Assembly (NCBI GenBank): GCA_964019335.1
Contig: OZ025650.1
Coordinates: 137,001 to 201,000 of the forward strand
Source of the DNA: Diplonema japonicum
Lineage: Eukaryota > Euglenozoa > Diplonemea > Diplonemida > Diplonemidae
DNA length: 64,000 nucleotides
Direction: 5' to 3'
Made by a program: the position numbers and the translations under genes. Every line of letters starts with the position of its first letter. Position 1 is the stretch's first letter. Under the pieces are notes generated by a model. The model had not been told where the DNA came from and did not search any database. It saw only the letters and a list, made by a program, of their open reading frames with translations. This document shows, piece by piece, positions 11,501 to 22,000 of this stretch.

Positions 11501-12122
11501 GAGGAAGAAGGAGAGAAGGTTAAATAAAGAGGGAGAACAAAAAAAAATGAGATGTGGTACTCTGACCATGTGAAAGGGGAAGGGGGGGGGGGGGGGGGGG
11601 GGGGGTTGTTGTTCTGTTCTTTTCATTCTTCCCGAGAATGTTATCTCACCCCCCCCTCCCCCCCTCCCAATATTTTATTTTTCTGGATGCAACCAAATAC
11701 TTCGGTTCTCTTTCAACGTAATTATAACATAAAATAAAAAGACCAAGAAACAAGAGAAGCAAGTACAAAAGAACAGAGAGGAAATGGGCTATTTTTTTTT
11801 TTTTTTCTATTTTCTTCTGTTTGTGGGTAGGTGGTAGAATTTCATATGTATGCAAAGAAGGAAGAAGGAGAAAGAAAGAGAAGAACAAATGAATAATATA
11901 AAACCCCCCCTATTCGTGCGCATTTTTTTTTCCTCCTCTTGAAATACTGGACACTGCTGCAAACACAGGAACAAAGCAGTGAAGTTTTTCTATTTGAGGG
12001 GAAGAAATAAAAATAAAAAAAAGTAAAAGGGAGACATGGTGAAGAGGGAGGCAGAGCGTTCCCATCCACCCCGTTCATGATTCTCCCTCACTTTTTCTTT
12101 TCCCCCGTTATTTTCATTGTTG

Positions 12123-12153
<31 letters not shown>

Positions 12154-12290
12154 TTTAAATTCTTTTTTAAACCCGTAACGGGCAAAAGCAATCCGAGGCC
12201 GGCACGCACTACCAAAAGGCCACATTCTCTGATGTTAAAAGTTTCAAAAAAAAAAAAAAAAAAAAAAAAAGAGAGATAAAACTGTCAATA
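7943..12290. other. Gene-poor homopolymer-rich interval
   Basis: In 4.3 kb I find no convincing complete gene. It contains runs of T (8541-8583, 43 nt), A, G (10689-10708; 11582-11605) and C (11015-11037), short GT and AAT microsatellites (11230, 12120, 10257) and scattered 50-150 bp islands of normal composition. Open frames here are mostly poly-Phe or poly-Lys. The best non-repetitive island, at 10718-10942, is listed separately. It could hold unrecognised non-coding RNA genes; I see no tRNA or rRNA signature. Confidence 0.6.
10718..10942 (-). CDS. Possible exon or small ORF with hydrophobic segment
   Basis: An island of normal base composition inside the homopolymer desert. The minus-strand frame stays open for 74 codons before a TAA at 10720-10718. 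It encodes a hydrophobic run (RLLALCLFLLFPLFPKLG) followed by an acidic amphipathic stretch (PPDMDLEEILGFLLNADLEQ) and a basic tail. There is no ATG at its start, so it would have to be a terminal exon of a spliced gene, or begin at the internal Met. The plus strand is also open here (Ser/Lys-rich), so the call is weak. Confidence 0.25.
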   Translation of the reverse strand: MRSFGLRFFLRRLLALCLFLLFPLFPKLGSAFLKTWGSPPDMDLEEILGFLLNADLEQFSQKKKCKKKSICDEI

Positions 12291-13611
12291 TCATGTGGCG
12301 ACCTTCACCTTCAGAGGCACATCACACCCAGGAGGCTTGCAGTTGTGCAAAGAAGCAATGGCGGCCGTAGCTGCTTCGGGACCCTGTATTTATTATTTCT
12401 TTCTTTTTTTTTTTTTTTTTTGTTTTTTCTTTTCGTACCATTATCCAAACAAACCCACTCCGGGAAGCATGTTGTTGCTTAGCAGGGAAAATAGAAGCGT
12501 CGGTGATCTCCCCATAGGCAGAGAATATCCGTTTCAGGTTGCTGTGTATTTTTTTTTTTTTTTTATCTAAAAAAAAAAAAAAAAAAAGAAAAAAAACAAA
12601 CCTTTCATCCCAACCTCCTGCAATATTGGAAACGTACAACTTAACGACAGCCTTGCTCAGCGGTGTAGTGGGCTGCAAGGGTTGCTGTGCCGCGGCGGCG
12701 GCGATGGCGGAGACTGGGGCTGTTGCCTCTTGCTGATGCTGCTGCTGTGCGAGGCCCATGGGCAACATGTTAGCAAAGGGTGCCATGTTCATAGGAACGC
12801 CACCCATGTTCATCGGCATGTTGACCATATTGCTCCCGACCAGCATGTTCATGGGGATGGCTGGCTGCATGGCAGTCAGGAGGCTGGGGTCAAGTAAAAG
12901 CTGGTTTTGCTGAGCAGTGAGCATGTCAACAGGTTGCGGTGCCTTCATGGGACCAGGGATGTTAACAGGGATCACAGGGTGAGGCTTTCCTTGCGTTGGT
13001 GCGGGCTGGGGCGGTGGGCCATTCGCCGCACCAGGCTTGGGTGGCTCCGCCCAGCGTACTGTCAACCGTTGGTCATCATCAAACAGCTGGTCACTCAAAG
13101 CACTGAGCGCGTCCAATGCACTGCTTAAATTAGTATATGTGACAAAACTGCTCCGCCTCCCGCCCCTCCCCCTATTGAACAGCATGTAACAATCACTGAT
13201 TTCACCATACATTTCAAAAATCTCAGTGATGTAATCAGTGGTGCTGTTAGGTGGTAGGTTTGATACGTACAGCTTGTAAGGCGGCTGTCTTGCTGCCGTC
13301 ACTTCTTCGCTTTCGTCAAAGGTCCCCTTCACATCTGCTAGCTTAATGGTTACCTTCTGGCTGTCCCCGTCCGGGTACCAGTCCTGAAGCGCCTCAACTG
13401 CCATCACAGCCGACTCGTGGTCGTGGAACGTCACAAACCCACTCAACCGCCCTCCTCTTCCTTTCCTGTTCAAGATATGTGCCTCCACTACCTTCCCATA
13501 TTTCTCAAACTCCTCTGTCAGGCTCTCCGTCGTCATCCCGGCCTTCAAGTTTGCTACATATAACTTGCGCTTTTCGTGGGCCGCCACCCTGCCGCTCTCT
13601 GACATTTCCAT
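12291..13611 (-). CDS. Three-RRM RNA-binding protein
   Basis: 401 residues once two introns are removed. RRM1 (about 15-95) has RNP2 LYVANL and RNP1 LSGFVTFH. RRM2 (about 108-190) has LYVSNL and RSSFVTYT. A Pro/Met/Gln-rich linker with NMP/PMN repeats leads to RRM3, with LYVSNI and SGFVWI. RRM3 is complete only after removing introns at 12542-12601 and 12384-12438, which gives GGWDESNLKRIFSAYGEI and then a regular RRM end (AAIASLHNCKPPGCDVPLKV) and a TGA stop. RRM1 and RRM2 each carry a near-identical basic loop (NRKGRGGR and FNRGRGGR). A role in mRNA regulation is likely from the family; targets are unknown. The start follows GGAAGCAAG directly. Confidence 0.85.
12384..12438 (-). other. Intron 2 of the RRM protein gene (55 nt)
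   Basis: Donor GTACGA, acceptor ATACAG, phase 0. The body is almost entirely A-rich. Reading through it would give a Lys run and a non-RRM tail; removal restores the end of RRM3 and a stop codon. Confidence 0.85.
12542..12601 (-). other. Intron 1 of the RRM protein gene (60 nt)
   Basis: Donor GTTTGT, acceptor ACACAG. The body is a T run, TTTAG, then an A run. Removal joins GAT GAA AG with C AAC CTG and restores the first helix of RRM3 (NLKRIFSAYGE). Confidence 0.85.
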
Positions 13612-13688
13612 CTTGCTTCCTTTATTTATTCCCTTGCGGGGTTCTTTTTGTTATTCAAAGACTCCCTTGTTCACTTCCTATGAATGCT

Positions 13689-13689
<1 letters not shown>

Positions 13690-13737
<48 letters not shown>
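13690..13737. repeat. T(48) homopolymer
   Basis: The longest uninterrupted homopolymer I counted in the window. It lies 80 bases upstream of the RRM gene start. As an A run on the coding strand it would be in the 5' leader or the intergenic spacer. Confidence 0.9.
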
Positions 13738-13738
<1 letters not shown>

Positions 13739-13874
13739 TAGGAAGCGGAAGAGACAGGGGGGAAAAAAAAACACAAGAAAAAAGAAAGAAGAAAAGACGT
13801 TTGAGCTAGCAAAAAAAAAAAAAAAAAAAAAAAAAACAGTAAAGAGTACCCGTTCACCCTTCCCATTTTAACAA

Positions 13875-14587
13875 TCACATCTTTGACATCCACGGGGTGG
13901 TTTTTATGGAGACCTTGAAAGCGGTCTTTCGCAGCAGTTCTGTCTCATTCTCTGACACGACCAGCAGGAAGCCTCCTCCTGCACCTGAGAAAAGACAGCC
14001 GTTATAAGGCGCACCAGTGTAAGGTTGGTACCAGGAGTGGGAGTAAGATGGAACGGTTTCGGGAAGGAGATCGGACCAGCCTTGCATCGTGGTGGTGAGG
14101 CCTGTGCCGAGGAGGGAGGCGGAGCGGGTTTTAATGCCTTGCCATGCAAGGGATGAACCTTTCGCGATTTTCGCAGCGTTCTCTTCGCTGAGGTGTTGGG
14201 TTTTGAGGGGGTTGTAGCCTTGCGGGCGACTGGGCAAGGGAACGACCCACAGGACGTTTTCTAGCCACTTTACTGTGTCGTGGTCAGTGACGCTGTCCAC
14301 CGACTTCGGCCAATATTTCCCATCGTAGTTCAGCTGGTTGATACCTGGAAGCATGAGACCCAGTGCATCCTGGCTCCCTGATACGTATTCGCAGTCTATC
14401 GGGTTTTCGCAATTGAACAAAAACCGTGCCAGTTTCATGGGGTTGTCATCAGGCGGCTCGCCCCCCTTGTCTGTCCCCCATAGCTTTGTCCCCACCGTCC
14501 TTGTTGACGTTGCCAGGCCCGACCGCGTTTTAAACATCTCATGCGGGTGGACATTCACCACTATTACGGACCCGGGGTGGAGTTTCT

Positions 14588-14622
<35 letters not shown>

Positions 14623-14704
14623 CTCATACCGACACCCATGGCTGGTCCAGCCACCCGCCGGCAAGGCAAATCCGCCAGGGGAAATGATGCAAATCATCAC
14701 CCAT
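13875..14704 (-). CDS. Small GHMP-family sugar kinase
   Basis: 261 residues after removal of one 44-nt intron. The protein starts MGDDLHHFPWRICLAGGWLD. All three GHMP motifs are visible: motif 1 RICLAGGWLDQP, motif 2 GLATSTRTVGTKLWG (the phosphate-binding loop, ATST in place of GSSA) and motif 3 FSGAGGGFLLVV near the C-terminus. GSQDALGLMLPGI matches the QD segment of fucokinase and heptose-kinase-like members. The family phosphorylates sugars with ATP, often at C1 for nucleotide-sugar synthesis; the substrate here is unknown. Without the intron the first motif would be lost, so the splice is well supported. At 261 residues it is shorter than the 320-350 usual for HddA-like kinases. Its upstream neighbour is a recombinase-like element. 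Confidence 0.75.
14586..14629 (-). other. Intron of the GHMP kinase gene (44 nt)
   Basis: Donor GTATGA, acceptor ACCAG, phase 0. Most of the intron is a single A run on the coding strand. It joins LDQPWVS to KLHPGSVIVVNVHP, reconstituting GHMP motif 1. Confidence 0.85.
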
Positions 14705-14778
14705 TTTTTTTTTTTTTTTTTTTTTAATTTAATTCTGAGCAGCTCTCAAAGAATTTAGGCCGGAAGATATAAATAAAG

Positions 14779-15756
14779 TATCTGATTTTTTCCTCATGTT
14801 TTTAAGCCAACGTTGCTGATTTTGCTGGGCGTGAAAATCAGGTACTTTATTTCACGCCCACAGTCATTTCTAGCAAAATGGGAAGAAAACCGAAGGCGAC
14901 CGGGAAGCGAGCCAAGGGCATCAGCCTCGAGAAAGAGGCCAAAGCTGTGATGGAAGACACGCTTCCAACGGCAAGCAAAATAGCCTACAAGAAGGAGTGG
15001 GAGAGGTTTTGCACCTACCACTCGATCAAACCCACGCCCCTTCAGCCCTGCCCCTTCGACACAGCCCACTTCTCAGCAGTGCACAGAATCACGTTTGACA
15101 TAAACGCCACCATCAATTCGCCGAATTGATCATACCAAACCCAGTACCGTGTTCAGTAAAGACTCGCGCATTGCGCCGCTACAAGCAGGCAGCAGCGAAG
15201 CCACACTTAGCACCTAAATTCTTTTCGAGAGCAGCTCATCATTAAATGTTGTCTCGATTTTAGTGGTGCCATGCAGTATGTGACACAGCGGCCACCCTTG
15301 TGAAACTTCGCCCCGAAGCCTCCCAAGTCCCCTGCGGTCCCGTAGAAAGTAAAAGTGGAGAAGTAAAGAAAGCTTGGAAATTGAAATAGGGAGAGGGGCC
15401 ACAGAAGCAATTAAACACCAACTGGAGAGTTGTGGGAGGCTTGCTTCACTGGCACGATGCCGTGGGGAGGCTACTTGCCTGACCTGGTGAAGCCACCTCC
15501 TTGTTCGATGTAATGGGATAAGGGACTCTCCGTTGAGGGCGATGCTAACTGGCGCCACGCGTAGGTTTCCCCACGTGTACGGCTTTAGAACGAGAGTTTC
15601 CCTTTCGCTTGTGTTTCTCCAAACCACAATTACCAGGAACCACCACAGGGAGGTTGGAAACATTGGTCCCCATTAAATAAAATGCAGTATTGAATAAAAT
15701 CAGAGCATGATTTCACTTGTGGGGTCCCCACGCGTGAAATCAGGCTATCTGATTTT
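14779..15756 (+). mobile_element. Crypton-like tyrosine-recombinase element remnant
   Basis: About 1 kb bounded by a direct repeat (TATCTGATTTT at 14779 and 15746). Partly inverted ends sit next to the boundaries: GAAAATCAG..ATTTCACGC on the left and its complement on the right. There is a hairpin GGGCGTGAAA/TTTCACGCCC near 14828-14860 and a palindrome GTGGGGTCCCCAC near 15719. It encodes a short plus-strand ORF resembling a recombinase N-terminal domain, opposite in direction to every neighbouring gene. Direct-repeat flanks without long terminal inverted repeats fit Crypton-type elements. The catalytic domain is not visible, so the element is decayed or non-autonomous. Confidence 0.5.
14878..15129 (+). 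pseudogene. Tyrosine-recombinase N-terminal fragment
   Basis: 83 residues on the plus strand, beginning MGRKPKATGKRAKGIS. The segment ASKIAYKKEWERFCTYHSI has the pattern of a core-binding (SAM-like) N-terminal domain of phage-integrase/Crypton recombinases, which contacts DNA before the catalytic domain. The frame then stops at 15129. Downstream frames to 15660 are interrupted and I cannot find the catalytic R..HxxR..Y residues. It is therefore most likely a truncated copy. It could instead be a first exon, given how short introns are here, but no acceptor leads to a convincing catalytic domain. Confidence 0.45.
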
Positions 15757-15870
15757 CATTTAAGGAATAGAGCAGACAAACTCGTTAAACGGAAAAAAAA
15801 AAAAAAAAAAGAAGAAAAAAATGGAAACTAACGGAGTATTCGATTTAATTGGTCTTAGTAGAATTAAAGT

Positions 15871-15908
<38 letters not shown>

Positions 15909-15952
15909 ATGCACCCCTTTTAGAATGCCACCCCCTCTTTTCATCTTTCTGC

Positions 15953-17984
15953 TCAGGCTTCTCTATCATGCAGCTTCCACAGCAATGGTGTGGTCGTGAG
16001 GCTGAGCGACGTTGCACCAAGCAACATGAAGTACATCTCGTTCGTGATGAGCCCCTGGGCTTTGCTGTGGGCAGCAATGACAAATGAGAACTCAGACATC
16101 TGAGAGAGGCCGAGAGAGACGAGTGAAGCGTCGAAAATGTCAACCTTGCAGAGGAAAGTGAAGACAAGAAGGCCAATGACGTACTTGACACAGACGATTA
16201 GAAGGGTGAGGGAGAGGAGCAGTGTCATCTCTCGTAAAAGGAAAGTAGGGTAGATGTGAAATCCAATTGCTGCGAAGAAAAAGCTCACAAAGAAGTCCTG
16301 CAGCGGTCGCACGTTCTCCTCCACCAGATCCCTCAGTTCCACATCGCCTGTAAACGCTAGGCCTACACAAAAGCTCCCCACCTCCATCGACAGCCCCATT
16401 TCCTCCGAGATCCACATCACCGCAAAGCACACGCTCAACACAGCCAATAACACCAGTTCCCGTTCTCCCTTCAATCGCCTCACCGCTGGTCCCACCACCC
16501 ACTGCCCCCCTGCTACGCACATCCCCGCCAGCACCACCAGCCCTAGTATCAGCTTCCCGACTATGACAACCCCTTGCGTGTCACCCCAGCTTTCCAACAC
16601 TGGCAACATTGCCACCATCAACCCGAGCGACACGTCTTGCACCACCAAGACCCCGAGGAGAATGGTGCCGTGCACTGAATCAGCTTCTTTTGCCGTCAAG
16701 CACTTCATTGCGACAGCGGTTGAAGAAAGCGAGAATGCAAAGCCAAGCACAACACCTTCGGAGTACGGTGCCTGGAAGACAGTCCGCAGCACGCATACAG
16801 AGAGGCTGATGACGACCAGCATAATGGTGACACCTCCGAAAACAGCCTGCCGCCACACTTTGGACAGTTTGGCTAAAGAGAATTCGACGCCAAGCAGGAA
16901 CAGCATCAGGTAAACGCCAAGCTGGGAGAGCGTTTCTATCTGGACGAGATTGTGAAGCATGTTCATGACGGAAGGGGAGAGGAAGGTTCCTGCGGCGATG
17001 AAGCCGAAGAACAAAGGCAGGCGCAGGCAGTGCGCGACGAGGGAGAAGAGGAAGGAGGAGACGACGACCATGACAATATCGTTGAGAAGGTCCTTGTCCT
17101 CGTAGTGAACGGAGAAGTCGTGTGGCATGGCGAGCACGTACCTGTTGTTCTCATGATCGATCAGCGTGCTGATGATTCCAAGCCCCCCACCTGTATCGTG
17201 CACTACAGCATGGCCTCTTTTGTTATCCACTTTGATCACCGTTTCTACAGCGGTGTCCTTGGACTCCCGTGCTTTGGTCCATGCGTCTTTGGAGTTCATC
17301 TCAGCACGCAGGTCTGTGATAGCTTTCCCAAGCTCGTTGTCAACGATGTCGACCAGCTGCTTGCTGACGCCGTAGCCTTTCGCCTTTGACGATTCGTTTC
17401 GTTTCACCATTTCCCTCTCAGTCCTTTCCAGTTCCAGCAACTCTTCGTAATCTTCGTTCGCTCGTATCGACTTTTCTTGTAAATCCTGCAATCTGAGCTG
17501 GAGCTTCCCCTTGATGCCCTCCCCTGTAAGGTTCTTCATCAGGTCCGACAGCTGCCACGCCTTCTCCATCACGGCGTCCTCCAACTCGTTCAACATCTTC
17601 TGCCCCAGCTTCCTCTTTCTGCTCACGATATCCGTCAGATTCTGACCTGGTTTGTTAAAAGCAGCGTCCAAACGGTGCTTCGCGCTCAAAATCTTTTGCA
17701 GCACTTTGATGTCCTTTGAGAACTTCTTGTTGAACACCTTTTCATTCACAAAAACCTGCTTCCCAGGGACATTCGGTTTCAAATCCCCTCTCTTCGCGGC
17801 TACTTCTGTACCTGGCATCAGCGTCATTGTCACCACTTGTATGTAGAAAACAAGCAAAGACAGAACCGCAAGTCCCCCATTCAGGGCACTCCGGATGCCC
17901 ATGGCTCCTGTTGAAGGGCATTAGTTAGTGTCAAAAGGAAACGGGGAAACAATCAATAAATTTGCAAGGGTGCTCACCGTTCAT
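15953..17984 (-). CDS. CPA2-family K+/H+ antiporter with N-terminal coiled coil (TMCO3/KEA-like)
   Basis: 649 residues from MGIRSALNGG, or 653 if the upstream mini-exon (ATG AAC G at 17984-17978) is used, which joins in frame as MNGAMGIRS. Order: signal or anchor helix (AVLSLLVFYIQVV), a charged coiled-coil region (about 45-230), then about 11-12 membrane segments. CPA2 hallmarks are SLSSTAVAMKCL, VLVVQDVSLGLM (the QD motif) and LGLSQMSEFSFVIA. The layout matches animal TMCO3 and plant KEA4-6, cation/proton exchangers of endomembranes. pH or K+ homeostasis in the endomembrane system is inferred. The acceptor CTTCAACAG, with CTAAC/CTAAT branch-like motifs, lies 5 nt before the ATG at 17902. 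Confidence 0.85.
17908..17977 (-). other. Candidate first intron of the CPA2 antiporter gene (70 nt)
   Basis: The donor GTGAGCACC follows ATGAACG. Acceptor GCCCTTCAACAG has CTAACTAAT just upstream, like a branch site with a short pyrimidine tract. The splice keeps frame (G|GA GCC ATG). The same signals could instead serve trans-splicing. Confidence 0.5.
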
Positions 17985-18313
17985 GAAGAACTTCACACAA
18001 CAAAAGCGAAAAAGAGAGAGGGGGGAAATGTAAAAGATCCGTGGTTTCGTTAAAAGCTCACACCCTTCATCGTCGGCAACCCCTTCCTCTTTAGTTTACA
18101 TTGTATTTATACTATTTGCCCAAGTTCCTTCTTCTTAAGGTGTTTACCTTGCAAAGGACAAGCAACGTGGAAGTGAAACGTTGGAAGGACACGCGGGACA
18201 TGTAAAAGAAAAAAAAAATCATTTTCGCCAACAGTATCCCTTCCAAAGATGGTTCAGCTTCCTGTATAAATTAGAGGATGGGGCAGGGTGAGCCTGTTAG
18301 TAACTCTCGTTCC
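17985..18313. other. Intergenic spacer, no gene seen
   Basis: 329 bases between the antiporter mini-exon and the stop of the isomerase gene. Moderately A/T-rich on the plus strand with purine stretches. I see no ORF, RNA gene or repeat of note. Confidence 0.6.
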
Positions 18314-18940
18314 TCAAGCCAGCTTAGCGCCAATGGCTCCTCCGGGGTGGTTGGCACGGAACTGGGGCCTTGTAAGGCCGACGGAGGCGGTGACGGTTCG
18401 TACTAGGCAGTTGGCGAGTGCTTCCTGTACTACGACGGAGGTAGTGGGGATGGAATCAAGGGGTTCTGTGGCAGTGCCCATGGTGTAGGAGAGGGGTATG
18501 TCAGTAGGGATGGCAGGGGTAAGGGTCCCCGTAATGCTTAGAACGGTGGTGGTTGGCATGCGATTCTTGATGCCAGTCACAGCAGCAACAACTTCCTGCG
18601 TTCCACCAGAGTGCGAGATTGCGACAACCACTGGATTCTCCGCCCCTTCAAGCATCCCTAAATCACCATGTGCCCATTCTGCAGCATGTACAAATGTGCA
18701 CCTTACCCCCACTGACCTTAGTGACACGGCCAACCTTTCCCCAACCTTTCCACTCTTCCCGATTCCCGTTACCAATACTGCCTCCCTCCCTTCCAGTATC
18801 TTCGCCGCGCCTTGTTCCACATTCGTCCCTAAGCCCTTCTCGTACCCTTCCGCCGTTGCCCGCAAGGCTTCCATATCATTCCTTAGACTCGCCATCCCCT
18901 GCGAGACGTACCTCCTGCATGTGGTCAGCCTGCGGATCAT
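18314..18940 (-). CDS. kdsD: SIS-domain arabinose-5-phosphate isomerase-like protein
   Basis: 208 residues. The SIS fold covers most of the protein: VLVTGIGKSGKVGERLAVSL, FVHAAEWAHGDLGML, AISHSGGTQEVV and the KpsF/GutQ/KdsD signature NHPGGAIGAKL at the C-terminus. Lys, Glu and His of the family active site appear in GIGKSGKV, HAAEWAHGD and NHPGG. The family interconverts D-ribulose 5-phosphate and D-arabinose 5-phosphate. Bacterial enzymes are about 320 residues with two C-terminal CBS domains; this one stops at the SIS domain. The N-terminus MIRRLTTCRRYVSQG is basic and could be a mitochondrial presequence. GCAACAG lies 6 nt upstream of the ATG, only 99 bases from the previous stop. Confidence 0.75.
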   Translation of the reverse strand: MIRRLTTCRRYVSQGMASLRNDMEALRATAEGYEKGLGTNVEQGAAKILEGREAVLVTGIGKSGKVGERLAVSLRSVGVRCTFVHAAEWAHGDLGMLEGAENPVVVAISHSGGTQEVVAAVTGIKNRMPTTTVLSITGTLTPAIPTDIPLSYTMGTATEPLDSIPTTSVVVQEALANCLVRTVTASVGLTRPQFRANHPGGAIGAKLA

Positions 18941-19039
18941 CTCCTCCTGTTGCGCGTTTATTTAGAATGAACGAAGTTTAAAGGTGGTACTGATTTAATA
19001 CACATCTAACTTAATAGTCTAAAATAAAGAAGAAGCATT

Positions 19040-22000
19040 CTAATATTCCCCCGGTCCGGGGGTAGCGTCTGCAGTGTACTCTGCCCTTCTTCCTGTCATC
19101 ATCGCAAACCTGCCTGTCGCTGCGCGTGACGACTGCAACGGGACGGCGTTGTACTCGTTGGGTGCCGGGGTGGGGTCTGGCTTGGGGGGCTCTCTTTTCC
19201 TGCCGATTGTGAAGCTGGGGCCCACGGGAGGCTTCAGGTCGTAGTACCCAAGGCCCGGTTCTACAGGTTTGTCTTTAGGCCTCGGTGCCATAGTGTGACT
19301 GGGTGCATTTGCACCAAGAGGTACGGCTTTATAGTTGCTCCCTGGACCCGGTCCGTTCTCCTCCCTCTTAACGGGGCGCGGTGGCCTCCCCATCGCGGGC
19401 CCTCGTACTGCCCTCTCAGGTAGTTTGTAGCTGCCTGGACCAGGGTTGCCAGTTTCCCCTGCCTGCATCTTTGCGCCAGGCTGTACAATTGGCTTCTGGT
19501 ATTTTCCATGCATTGACACCTTCGGTACGCTGCTCCCAGGTTGGACCTCACGGTGGTACGCCCCCGGCCCTGGGTGTTGGGACTCCCCGGGCATCACCTT
19601 TCCTCCTGGCTGCACGACCGCCTTCTGGTTTTTTCCATATATTGACACCTTCGGCGCATCATCCCCTAGTTTGACCTCACGGTGGTATGCTCCCGGCCCT
19701 GGGTGTTGTGACTCCCCGGGCATCACCTTCCCGCCTGGCTGCACGACCGTCTTTTGGTTATTTCCGTATATTGAAATCTTCGGTGCGTCATCCCCTAGTT
19801 TGACCTCACGGTGGTATGCGCCTGGGCCGGGGTTCTCTATTTCACCTTGAGGCATCTTCTTACCCGGCTGAAGAACGTTCGTTAGTTCTCTACCGAGGAT
19901 AGACACTTTCGGTGCGTTGCTCCCCATCTGCACTTCATGATGATATGTGCCAGGTCCAGGTTCCACGTCAAAGACTGGGTCACGTCTGCCTTCCATTTTT
20001 AGTGTCACAGATCGTGAGCCAGGGTTGCCTATTGACATTGATGTGACTTCGCTGTGATAGTGCCCCGGGCCCGGCATTGCGATGTGCTCCACTCCCAGCT
20101 CCGCCAACTTCTCTGCAATGGTAAAGGAAGCCACATCACTGCCTATCACTTTTGGGTTGTGGTACGCTCCAGGCCCTGGCTGCTGGACAGCCTCTGCACT
20201 GGGATCCAATGAGCTCTTGCCAACCTTCCCCAGAATAGTCACGCCCTTAGCCTTCTCAGAGACCACCATACGAGCATTATAATGCCCGGGACCCGGAGCA
20301 CTCGATCCCGCAGGTTCTGTCGTCCGCTGTCCAAGGGTGATAGAGGGTCCTGTTTCTTCCACAGTACAGTAGTGGCCTGGGCCCGGGTTTTCAGCTGCTA
20401 GCGGTTCGTTTAGTAGCTTCCCTATCGTGACCTTTGGCCCTGCCTCACCAGTCTCCAAGTCATACGACCCAGGGCCTGGCCCATCAAGGCGGGGTGCTTC
20501 ATGTAATCTTGTTGATATTGTAACCTTAGGCCCACCAGGCTCGCTCCTCAGGTCATAGTTGCCAGGTCCTGGCACGTTGTTTGCGGGCCCGAAGACGCTG
20601 ACTTTTTCATATGCTCCGATCGAAACAGAGGGGCCATGCTCGGGAACTACCTCATACGCACCAGGACCGGGCACCTCCGATGTCCTTTCGGTAGTCCTGC
20701 CCGTCTTAGGGATGACGACACCGTGTTCTAGGGTTTTCTCTTCATGAGCATACGTACCTGGTCCAGGTGTGCTGTCAATCTTCTCAGACGCCCTTGGCGC
20801 CGTGCCTATCACATGCTCTGCCTTAGTATCTCTCACTACCACATCATATGCACCAGGGCCTGGTACACTGCTGCTCTGGATTTTAGTCCTAGCAGAATCG
20901 CCAATGACTGCAGCAACACCTTCAGAAAGCTCTTTCGGTTCGTAAGTACCAGGTCCAGGGGTGTCACCAGCCAACCATATGTGCCCCCGTGACTCCGTCC
21001 CGATCACAGCACCCTCAAGGTTATTACCCCCCTGTGCTTCATAAGCTCCAGGACCAGGCACATCAGATGCGCCAGCTGCGGGATCCTTCCTGTCTTCCTT
21101 GCCCATTGCACCGCCAACCACCTTCCGCTTCGCCATCGCATCATAAGCACCTGGCCCCGGTAAATCCTCCATCCTGTCCTCCCCTCGCGCTGCTGTCCCT
21201 ATCTTCACATTAGGGCCCTCGTCTTTGACGGTGACGTTGTAGCTTCCTGGTCCTGGAATGGCATCAGGTCGCGTATCCGGCAGCCTACCTAAAATGCTGA
21301 ATGCTTTCTCATCATGAGGCATGTCAAGTGAATAAGTACCGGGGCCTGGGGTATCCGTTGCTTGAGCTGCAGGCCGTGTGGCTGTCCCCATCACAACATC
21401 ATGTGCCGTACTGCGGATGATAGCATCATATTGCCCAGGTCCAGGGACGTCAGTTTTCTGTGGTGCAGGTGAACGACTTGTCACCAAGGCTGCAGGTCCA
21501 GATGACAAGTTTGGCACGTCATAAGCCCCTGGACCAAGGTCTGAGACCATCGCCTCCTTTACACGCTGCTCTGTTCCAAACACGACTGTTGCCCTTGGCG
21601 CTGCATCTTGCAGGGTGTACGTGCCTGGGCCTGGCACTCTGTTCGTAGGCTCCTCCAGTCGTCTGCCACCGATAGAATATGCGGGTCCCTGATTGCTGTC
21701 CAAGTGCTGGTAAGCTCCAGGTCCGGGAACGTCAGTCCCATGAATCGATTCACTTCGTGTGGCTGTTCCCGCAGAGAATGCAGGGCCACTATCCAGCTTC
21801 ACAATGTCGTAGGCGCCGGGGCCTGGAACGTTAGGTCGCGTAGGCTCAGCAATCCTCCCCGTTATGGTGGCTGCGGTGCCATTTTCTGCCGTCACTGTAC
21901 TGTCGTAGGTACCAGGGCCGGGGACTGCATTGATGTCATGCAGCACGCGTTGCGTCGTCCCAATGACGACACCCTTTGCGCTGGGGTCTGCCAACACTTG

